Below are positions 38,030-44,699 of a stretch of DNA of 44,699 nt, one piece after another. Made by a program: the position numbers and the translations under genes. The notes under the pieces are model-generated. The model was not told where the DNA came from. It made no database searches and worked only from the letters and a program-made list of their open reading frames with translations. Source of the DNA: Clostridiales bacterium UBA7273 (GTDB taxonomy: Bacteria > Bacillota > Clostridia > Oscillospirales > Oscillospiraceae); contig DKRV01000002.1 in NCBI GenBank assembly GCA_002472405.1, positions 1 to 44,699 of the forward strand, read 5' to 3'. Positions within the stretch are counted from its first letter, which is position 1, and every line of letters begins with the position of its first letter.

Positions 38030-38430
38030 AAAAAATTAATAGTGAATAATGAACGATGAATAATTTAGGTATTCGCCCGGAGGGCGAATGAAATTTAAAT
38101 CCGTGCGCTTGCGCACACATTGGCTATCAGCTAACTGCTATCAGCTGTCAGCTTGCGGCGAAGCCGCCCGGTTTATGCCACACTTTCGACACCGGGATAC
38201 CGCAAATTAAGTATAGGCAGGTGCAGTAATGCGCCAGAGGAATGCAAAAAAACCGGTTTAGTCGGAACGTCCGATACCGGGATACCAATATAAACTATAA
38301 CAACAATAATGATTTGCCTATAAAAGATCGAGGCAGCGGTGGTTTTTGCCGCACCCTCGATACCGGGCAACTGCAAATTAAGTATAGGTAGGTGCAGTAA
38401 TGCGCCTCTAAAAAAATGGAGGATAAATTT
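38030..38430. repeat. Repeat mosaic forming the entire upstream region of ileS
   Basis: Modules in order: TTAATAGTGAATAATGAACG, ATTCGCCCGGAGGGCGAAT (38072-38090), GTGCGCTTGCGCAC, AGCTAACTGCTATCAGCTGT, GGCGAAGCCGCC, then two tandem copies of the CCGATACCGGGATACC/GCAAATTAAGTATAGG right part. It closes with AATGCGCCTCTAAAAAAA at 38402-38416, after which the ileS ribosome site begins. No T-box leader (expected before many Firmicute ileS genes) and no clear promoter were seen. Confidence 0.72.
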
Positions 38431-41229
38431 ATGGCACAGAAGTATGACGCAACACTCAATCTCCCCAAGACCGAGTTCCCGATGCGTGCGGGCCTGCCCA
38501 AGCGCGAGCCGGAGATGCTCAAGCACTGGGAGGAGATGGACATCTACAACGAGATGCTTAAAAAGAACGAGGGCAAGCCCCTGTTCAACCTTCACGACGG
38601 CCCTCCGTTCTCCAACGGTGCTCTGCACATGGGTCACGCGCTGAACAAATCCATCAAAGACTTCATCACGCGCACCTACGCAATGCGCGGCTACTATACG
38701 CCGTACATCCCCGGCTGGGATAACCACGGCATGCCCATCGAGTCTGCCATCATCAAGGAGCAGAAGCTCAACCACAAGGCAATGAGCATCGCCGACTTCC
38801 GCTCGGCCTGCCACGCCTACGCCGACCACTACATCGACGTGCAGCGCGAGGGCTTCAAGCGCATGGGCGTCATCGGCGATTGGGAGCACCCGTACAAGAC
38901 CATGGATCCCGGCTTCGAGGCCATGGAAACGCGCGTGTTCGGCAAGATGTATAAAAACGGCCACATCTACAAGGGCCTCAAGCCCGTTTACTGGTGCGCC
39001 CACGACGAGACCGCACTGGCCGAGGCCGAGATCGAATACAAGGACGATCCCTGCACGACCGTTTACGTCAAGTTCCCCATGCACGACGATCTGGGCAAGC
39101 TCGGCAATCTGGACAAATCCAAGCTCTTCTTCGTCATCTGGACTACTACCATCTGGACCCTGCCCGGCAACCTCGCCATCGCTCTGCACCCGTCGGAGAG
39201 CTACGTCATCGTAAAGGCTCCCAACGGCGAGATGTACATCATGGCCGAGGCTCTGACCAAAAAGGTCATGGGTCTGGGCGGCTTTGAGGATTACGAAATT
39301 GTCGAGCGTCACGAGGGCGCATTCTTCGAGAACATGCTCGCAGACCACCCCTTCCTGCCCAAGACCAGCCGCCTTGTTCTGGCCGACTACGTCACCATGG
39401 ACTCCGGCACCGGCTGCGTCCACACCGCTCCCGGCTTCGGCGCGGACGACTACGTCACCTGCAAGCGCTACGGCATGGACATGGTCGTTCCCGTCAACGA
39501 TCAGGGAAAGCACACCGACTATGCCGGCAAGTACGCCGGAATGGGCACCGACGAAAGTAACCCCGTCATCCTCAACGACATGAAGGAGAGCGGTATGCTC
39601 TTCGCATCCGAGGATATCATCCACAGCTATCCGCATTGCTGGAGATGCAAGCACCCGATCATCTTCCGCGCAACTCCGCAGTGGTTCTGCTCGGTCGATT
39701 CCTTCAAGGACGAGGCCACCGGCGCATGCGAGGACGTCCGCTGGGTCCCGGCATGGGGCAAGGACAGAATGAGAAGCATGATCCTTGAGCGCACCGACTG
39801 GTGCATCTCGCGTCAGCGCCGCTGGGGTCTGCCTATCCCCGTTTTCTACTGCGACGACTGCTCAAAGCCCGTCTGCACCGACGAGAGCATCGAGTCCGTC
39901 GCCAAGATCTATGAAACCGAAGGCTCGAACGCATGGTTCGAGCGCGAAGCGGCTGAGCTTCTGCCCGAAGGCTTCACCTGCCCCCACTGCGGCGGCAAGC
40001 ACTTCACCAAAGAGACCGACACCCTCGACGGCTGGTTCGACTCCGGCTCGACCCACTATGCCGCAATGGAGCGCGATCAGGGCTTCTGGCCTGCAACGAT
40101 GTACATCGAGGGTCTTGACCAGTATCGCGGCTGGTTCCAGTCCTCGCTGCTGGTAGCGGTCGGCGCACTCGGCCGCGGCGCACCGTTCAAAGAATGCGTC
40201 ACCCACGGCTGGACCGTTGACGGCGAGGGCAGAGCAATGCACAAGTCCCTCGGCAACGGCATGGATCCTGCCGAGATCTTCAACAAATACGGCGCAGACC
40301 TCCTGCGTCTGTGGGCAGGCTCGTCGGATTACCACGTCGATGTCCGCTGCTCGGACGAGATCTTCAAGCAGCTCAGCCAGAACTACCTCAAGTTCCGCAA
40401 CACCGCGCGCTACTGTCTGGGCAACCTCGACGGCTTCGACGCAAACGACCTCGTCAAGCCCGAGGACATGCTCGAGCTTGATAAGTGGGCGCTGACCAGA
40501 CTCAACAAGCTCATCGAGAAGGCCTTCGCCGCATATGACGAGTACGAGTTCCACGTCGTTTCCCACCTTATCAACGACTTCTGCGTCGTCGAGCTTTCAA
40601 ACTTCTACCTCGATATCATCAAGGACAGACTCTATTGCTCCGGCAAGAACAGCCTCGAGCGCCGCAGCGCCCAGACCGCACTGTTCCTGATCCTCGATAC
40701 CCTGACCAAGATGTTCGCGCCCATCCTCGCCTTCACCTGCGATGAGATCTGGCTTGCTATGCCCCACCGCAGCTCGGACGATGCGCGCAACGTCGTGCTC
40801 AACGAGATGAACAAGCCCTTTGCCGAGTACGCGCTCGACGATGCCGAGATGGCAAAGTGGGATGCGCTGATCTCCGTCAGAAACGACGTCAACGGCGTTC
40901 TTGAAAAAGCACGCGCCGACAAGCGCATCGGCAAGCCCCTCGAGGCTTCCGTCACCCTGCGCGCTTCCGGCGAGAGCAAGGCCGTGCTCGATAAGATCTC
41001 CGATATGGATCTTAAGGATCTGCTCATCGTCTCCGAGTGCCTGATCGCAGAGGACGATGCCGCCGACGCAGACGCCGTCACCGCCTCCGGCTCGTACAAT
41101 CCGGGCCTGACCGTCTCCGTCAAGGAGGCCGAAGGCACCAAGTGCCCGCGCTGCTGGATGCACTCCAAGGACGCAGACCCCGAAACCGGCCTCTGCCCTC
41201 GCTGCAAAGCCGTTTTAGAGGCGAATTGA
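38431..41229 (+). CDS. ileS: Isoleucyl-tRNA synthetase
   Basis: 932 aa from the ATG at 38431 (GGAGG 8 bases upstream; the ATG at 38416 is the repeat end). The class-I HIGH motif is HMGH (about residue 67, GALHMGHALNKSIKDF), and the KMSKS loop is MHKSLGN (about 603), with His for the first Ser as often in this clostridial type. The editing domain has the TTTIWTLPGNLAIA block. A C-terminal zinc site is CPRCWMHS...GLCPRC (about 904-926). The last residues, LEAN and the TGA stop, are the start of a repeat element, so the native C-terminal tail was replaced. Confidence 0.96.
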   Translation: MAQKYDATLNLPKTEFPMRAGLPKREPEMLKHWEEMDIYNEMLKKNEGKPLFNLHDGPPFSNGALHMGHALNKSIKDFITRTYAMRGYYTPYIPGWDNHGMPIESAIIKEQKLNHKAMSIADFRSACHAYADHYIDVQREGFKRMGVIGDWEHPYKTMDPGFEAMETRVFGKMYKNGHIYKGLKPVYWCAHDETALAEAEIEYKDDPCTTVYVKFPMHDDLGKLGNLDKSKLFFVIWTTTIWTLPGNLAIALHPSESYVIVKAPNGEMYIMAEALTKKVMGLGGFEDYEIVERHEGAFFENMLADHPFLPKTSRLVLADYVTMDSGTGCVHTAPGFGADDYVTCKRYGMDMVVPVNDQGKHTDYAGKYAGMGTDESNPVILNDMKESGMLFASEDIIHSYPHCWRCKHPIIFRATPQWFCSVDSFKDEATGACEDVRWVPAWGKDRMRSMILERTDWCISRQRRWGLPIPVFYCDDCSKPVCTDESIESVAKIYETEGSNAWFEREAAELLPEGFTCPHCGGKHFTKETDTLDGWFDSGSTHYAAMERDQGFWPATMYIEGLDQYRGWFQSSLLVAVGALGRGAPFKECVTHGWTVDGEGRAMHKSLGNGMDPAEIFNKYGADLLRLWAGSSDYHVDVRCSDEIFKQLSQNYLKFRNTARYCLGNLDGFDANDLVKPEDMLELDKWALTRLNKLIEKAFAAYDEYEFHVVSHLINDFCVVELSNFYLDIIKDRLYCSGKNSLERRSAQTALFLILDTLTKMFAPILAFTCDEIWLAMPHRSSDDARNVVLNEMNKPFAEYALDDAEMAKWDALISVRNDVNGVLEKARADKRIGKPLEASVTLRASGESKAVLDKISDMDLKDLLIVSECLIAEDDAADADAVTASGSYNPGLTVSVKEAEGTKCPRCWMHSKDADPETGLCPRCKAVLEAN

Positions 41230-41498
41230 GGCTGCTACGGATACATCTATCTCTGGTAGCCCGGTTCGGAACATTGGAATAAACCGTGACTGCCACGCGC
41301 TACGTAAATGCGGTGTTGGTTTTTGCACCGCACGCCGTAGGCGCTACATTATTGCTAAATGTACTAAATTAGTCGGCACAAAAATCTATAGTCGTAAGGG
41401 CGGCCATTGGCCGCCCTTTCGTTATTGTTTTGCCTGCACCCACCGGTCGGGATACCGCAATAAATGTATCGGTACCGGCGTTGATGCGCCTCTGAAAA
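41213..41498. repeat. MITE/REP-like element starting inside the ileS 3' end
   Basis: The left end TTTTAGAGGCGAATTGAGGC contains the ileS stop codon; the right end is GATGCGCCTCTGAAAAAA. Interior: CCCGGTTCGGAACATTGG, the ATCTATAGTCGTA module, and GGGCGGCCATTGGCCGCCC (41399-41417), a perfect palindrome that might work as a terminator together with the following TTTCG. Confidence 0.8.
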
Positions 41499-41725
41499 AA
41501 CGGCCATTGGCCGCCCTTTCGTTGCGGTTTCGCCTGCACCCACCGGTCGGGCTGACGCAAGAAATGTATCGGTATCAGCGTAAAAACGCAATTAAAAAGT
41601 GCAGCCAAAGGCTGCACACCATAATTATTCACTATTAATTATTCATCATTCATTATTCATTGGGGCGGTCTGCGACCGCCCCCCTTTTTGCCTTCCCCTT
41701 GCGGAGCTTGAGGGGAAGACATTTA
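41499..41725. repeat. Second partial copy plus hairpin modules
   Basis: 41499-41595 repeats the right part of the preceding element (CGGCCATTGGCCGCCCTTTC, CACCCACCGGTCGGG), a tandem duplication of about 97 bases. 41597-41616 is GTGCAGCCAAAGGCTGCAC. 41628-41665 is the ATTAATTATTCATCATTCAT run in inverted sense. 41692-41719 is the CTTCCCCTTGCGGAGC... hairpin. No gene is seen. Confidence 0.72.
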
Positions 41726-42035
41726 GAGGCGCATTTACAATGTGCCGATACATTTTTTGCGTCAGCCCGACCGATGGTTTCCGACTAAACCGTTACACAC
41801 GGAACAGGCAAGCCTGTTCCCGACAAGCTGCCTTTGGCCGCAGTGAAGAGGTAATAGGTAATAGTGAATAGGTGTGGTGTGCGCAAGCGCACGTATTTTG
41901 ATTTCATTCGCCCTCCGGGCGAATACCTAACTTTTTCACTTTTACCTTTTACTTATTACTTCGCAGACACAGTCTGCGCTGCCGGGCTACCAGAGATATA
42001 TGTATCCGTAGCTGCCTCAATTCGCCTCTGAAAAA
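41722..42035. repeat. MITE/REP-like element ending inside the gyrA 3' end
   Basis: It begins with TTTAGAGGCGCATTTACAAT (41722), nearly the same as the left end of copy 1, and ends with CAATTCGCCTCTGAAAAA, whose reverse strand carries the gyrA stop codon. The palindrome at 41801-41820 is GGAACAGGCAAGCCTGTTCC, a covariant form of the family palindrome. ATTCGCCCTCCGGGCGAAT lies at about 41907-41925. Confidence 0.8.
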
Positions 42036-44491
42036 TCCTTATCTGTTGGGGCGATGGAGATGACCTTCGCGTCGCCGGTCAGGCGCATGACGCGCACACC
42101 CTGGGTGCTGCGCGAAAGCAGGCTTATGCTGCCGACGTCCATGCGGATTATCGTGCCGTCGTCGGAGATGACAAGCAGATCCTCGTCGCCGGTGACAATA
42201 ACGACGTCTGCGACGGGGCCGGTCTTATCGGTGACGTTGTAGTTTTTAAGTCCCATGCCGCCGCGGTTCTGCACGCTGTATTCGCCGACATCGGTGCGCT
42301 TGCCGTAGCCGTTTTCGGTTATGCTCAGTATCGCCGCGCCCTCGGCCGCGATGCCCGCGCCGACGACATAGTCGCCCTCGCGCAGGCGGATACCGCGCAC
42401 GCCGACCGCATCGCGTCCCATTGCGCGCGCGTCGGTCTCGGCAAAGCAGATGGCCATGCCGTCGTGCGTTGCAAGCAGGATCTTATCCTCGCCGGAGGTC
42501 TGCAAAACGCTTATCAGCTCGTCGCCCTCGTCCAGCGACAGGGCGCGGATGCCGTTTGATCGTATGTTCTTGAACGCCGACTGCGCGGTGCGCTTGACAG
42601 TGCCGTTGCGCGTGACGAACACGAGGTAGTTATCCTCAGTGACGCCGCGGCCGGCGATCATGGCGCTGACCTTCTCGCCGGGGTCGGTGGGGATGATATT
42701 GACAATATTCTGGCCGCGCGCCGAGCGTCCGGCCTCGGGGATGCGGTAGCCCTTGCGGACATACACCTTGCCGAGGTTCGTGAAGAACAGGATACTGTCG
42801 TGCGTGGAGGCGGTGAACACCGTTTCGACATAGTCCTCCTCGCGCGTGGCCATGGCCTTGACGCCCTTGCCGCCGCGGCCCTGTGCGCGGTACTCGGCGG
42901 TCGGCAGGCGCTTGATATAGCCGTTGTGCGTGAGGGTGTAGACGCAGTCCTCCTCCTCGATCAGGTCCTCGATGTCGATCTCGTCCTCGACGTCCTGGAT
43001 CTCAGTTTTGCGCTCGTCGCCGTACTTATCGCGGATCTCGATCAGCTCGTCCTTGAGCACGCCCTTGATCTTTTCGGGGTCGGCGAGCAGCTCCTTGAAG
43101 TAGGCAATGCGATCCTCAAGCTCGCGGTACTCGTTCTCCAGCTTCTCGCGGTCGAGGCCCTGGAGCGATTTCAGGCGCATGTCCAGTATCGCCTGCGCCT
43201 GCACGTCGGACAGTCCGAAGCGCTCCATCAGGTTCTGCTTTGCGTTATCGTAGCTGTTGCGGATGATGTGGATGACCTCGTCGATGTTATCCTGCGCGAT
43301 GAGCAGACCCTCCAGCAGGTGGGCGCGCTCCTCGGCCTTTTTGAGGTCGTATTTCGTTCTGCGCACGATCAGCTCTTCCTGGAAGGTGAGGTACTCGTCG
43401 ATGATGTGGCGCAGGTTTAGTATCTTCGGCTGGGTCTGGTTGTTTACCAGCGCCAGCATGTTTATCGAAAAGCTCGTCTGCATCTGGGTCTGCGTCAGCA
43501 GGCGATTGAGCACGACCTGCGGATTTGCGTCGCGCTTTAGCTCAATGACGATGCGCATGCCGTTGCGGTCGGTCTCGTCGCGCAGGTCGGATATGCCCTC
43601 TATGCGCTTGTCGCGCACGTTCTCCGCGATCGTTGCGATGAGCTGGCGCTTGTTGACCTGATACGGAAGCTCGGTAACGATAATTCTCGTTCTGTCCTTG
43701 CCGAACTCCTCAAACTCGGTGCGCGCGCGCATGATGACCTTGCCGCGGCCGGTCATGTACGCCTGGCGGATGCCAGAGCGGCCGAGAATGATGCCCTTTG
43801 TCGGGAAATCGGGGCCGGTGACGTGCTGCAAAAGCTCGTTCATCGTCGCCTCGGGATTGTCCAGCACGCAGATGCACGCGTTGATGACCTCGGTGAGGTT
43901 ATGCGGCGGAATATTCGTCGCCATGCCGACCGCGATACCCGACGAGCCGTTCACCAGCAGGTTTGGGAATCTTGACGGCAGCACACGCGGCTCCTTGCGC
44001 GTTTCGTCGAAGTTCGGGTCCCAATCGACCGTGTCCTTCTCGATATCGCGCAGCATCTCGTCGGACATGCGCGCCATGCGCGCCTCGGTGTAACGATATG
44101 CGGCCGGGGGGTCGCCATCGACCGAGCCGAAGTTGCCGTGGCCGTCGATCAGCGGATAACGCATCGAGAAGTCCTGCGCCAGTCGCACCAGCGCATCATA
44201 CACCGATGCGTCGCCGTGCGGATGGTATCTGCCCAGCACGTCGCCGACCGCCGTCGCGCATTTGCGGAACGGCTTGTCATGCGTCAGGTTATCCTCGTAC
44301 ATTGCATACAAAATTCTGCGGTGCACGGGCTTTAGGCCGTCGCGCACGTCGGGCAGCGCACGGCCGATGATGACGCTCATCGCATACTCGATATAGCTCG
44401 TCGTCATCTCGCCGACCAGCTCCGACTGGACTATGTGCTGATCGGGAAAAGCAATGTCTTCAGGTTTATAATCCTTATTCTTACTTGCCAT
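42017..44491 (-). CDS. gyrA: DNA gyrase subunit A
   Basis: 824 aa. The N-terminal breakage-reunion domain has the catalytic Tyr134 (AAYRYTEARM, equal to E. coli Tyr122). The C-terminal beta-pinwheel has a GyrA-box-like QGRGGKG (about 537), which distinguishes gyrase from ParC. The quinolone-determining region reads HPHGDASVYDALVRLAQDF: Ala95 stands where E. coli has Ser83, and Asp99 matches Asp87. The last residues FSEAN and the stop lie in a repeat end. At the 5' end the nearest AGGAGG is 23 bases before the ATG, in a repeat end behind a GCGC-TAAA-GCGC hairpin. gyrB is not in the window. Confidence 0.96.
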   Translation of the reverse strand: MASKNKDYKPEDIAFPDQHIVQSELVGEMTTSYIEYAMSVIIGRALPDVRDGLKPVHRRILYAMYEDNLTHDKPFRKCATAVGDVLGRYHPHGDASVYDALVRLAQDFSMRYPLIDGHGNFGSVDGDPPAAYRYTEARMARMSDEMLRDIEKDTVDWDPNFDETRKEPRVLPSRFPNLLVNGSSGIAVGMATNIPPHNLTEVINACICVLDNPEATMNELLQHVTGPDFPTKGIILGRSGIRQAYMTGRGKVIMRARTEFEEFGKDRTRIIVTELPYQVNKRQLIATIAENVRDKRIEGISDLRDETDRNGMRIVIELKRDANPQVVLNRLLTQTQMQTSFSINMLALVNNQTQPKILNLRHIIDEYLTFQEELIVRRTKYDLKKAEERAHLLEGLLIAQDNIDEVIHIIRNSYDNAKQNLMERFGLSDVQAQAILDMRLKSLQGLDREKLENEYRELEDRIAYFKELLADPEKIKGVLKDELIEIRDKYGDERKTEIQDVEDEIDIEDLIEEEDCVYTLTHNGYIKRLPTAEYRAQGRGGKGVKAMATREEDYVETVFTASTHDSILFFTNLGKVYVRKGYRIPEAGRSARGQNIVNIIPTDPGEKVSAMIAGRGVTEDNYLVFVTRNGTVKRTAQSAFKNIRSNGIRALSLDEGDELISVLQTSGEDKILLATHDGMAICFAETDARAMGRDAVGVRGIRLREGDYVVGAGIAAEGAAILSITENGYGKRTDVGEYSVQNRGGMGLKNYNVTDKTGPVADVVIVTGDEDLLVISDDGTIIRMDVGSISLLSRSTQGVRVMRLTGDAKVISIAPTDKDFSEAN

Positions 44492-44699
44492 TTTTTTAGT
44501 GGCGCTTTAGCGCTCCTCCTATACGTTTATTGCGTGAACCCGGTGTCGTAACAATGGTAGAAACCATATTGTTTCGCTTTTTCAGAGGCGAACCGACTCC
44601 GGTTTTTTGTTTTTATTACAATATCCCGGTTCGGAACAACGGCGGAAACCGTGCGGTTTCTCCGCAGTTGAGAGCCGGAATTTGTTCTGTATTAGTGCA
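44491..44699. repeat. Repeat elements upstream of gyrA, running out of the window
   Basis: 44491-44535 is an element end (TTTTTTTAGTGGCGCTTTAG then CGCTCCTCCTATACG) that meets the gyrA start codon. Then TTTATTGCGTGAACCCGGTG as in the copy at 1955, an end CTTTTTCAGAGGCGAA at 44579-44592, and another stretch with CCCGGTTCGGAACAACGG to the window edge. No promoter for gyrA is evident. Confidence 0.75.

Noticed and set aside
38173..39654. Long minus-strand frame over the ileS 5' half
   Set aside because: Antisense artefact; it also runs through repeat DNA and has no ribosome site.
42017..44491. ParC instead of GyrA
   Set aside because: The QGRGGKG box and the strong similarity around the pinwheel entry fit GyrA; ParC lacks this box.

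Overview
The window looks like the chromosome of a Gram-positive Clostridia-type anaerobe, probably of the Oscillospiraceae/Christensenellales kind. The reasons are strong AGGAGG ribosome sites, a SepF/DivIVA division block, an ECF-type folate S component, ClpC, low-potential iron-sulfur proteins, an Old Yellow Enzyme-type reductase and 2-hydroxyacyl-CoA dehydratase subunits, with fairly high GC in the genes and AT-rich gaps. No rRNA, tRNA, CRISPR array or prophage was recognised.

Layout. 1-2802: HtrA/DegP protease and a 55-aa 2[4Fe-4S] ferredoxin in repeat-rich DNA. 2985-9269: a ClpC-type AAA+ unfoldase without the usual middle domain, a hotdog thioesterase, a small exported protein, a PAP2 phosphatase, an MFS transporter and a LOG protein. 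9359-11155: an iron-sulfur protein, then a decayed minus-strand gene cluster and a small membrane protein. 11201-19407: a PucR-type regulator divergent from a six-gene operon (MFS carrier, FMN/FAD/4Fe-4S enoate reductase, two tandem DUF3237-like proteins, two SDR dehydrogenases), followed by an internally deleted FMN-dependent alpha-hydroxyacid oxidase remnant. 19945-23732: two 2-hydroxyacyl-CoA dehydratase-type subunits plus a 50-aa membrane protein, divergent from a GntR/FCD regulator. 23789-24921: rpsF-ssb-rpsR behind a consensus promoter and a foldable leader. 25324-34974: folT, a CPBP protease, mutS, a RAYT transposase, a membrane protein and miaB on the minus strand, then mutL-miaA-hfq-(HlyD-like)-yggS-sepF-divIVA on the plus strand to 37930. 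38431-44491: ileS and gyrA, each flanked by repeats.

The 11.2-19 kb and 19.9-23.7 kb clusters read as two separately regulated reductive catabolic modules: import of an (aromatic or polycyclic?) unsaturated substrate, reduction of C=C and C=O bonds by OYE and SDR enzymes, and radical dehydration of a 2-hydroxyacyl-CoA. The substrates cannot be read from sequence.

The most unusual feature is a mosaic family of intergenic repeats with T-run/AGAGGCG or AGTGGCG inverted ends. It carries hairpin modules with compensatory changes, is present in at least a dozen copies, and is accompanied by a RAYT (REP-associated tyrosine transposase) gene. Its ends form parts of genes: they supply the stop codons and last residues of ileS, gyrA and other genes, they place A-tracts just upstream of -35 boxes, and they carry the only visible Shine-Dalgarno sequences of mutS and gyrA. 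All assignments rest on reading the sequence and remembered family motifs; no database search was run.
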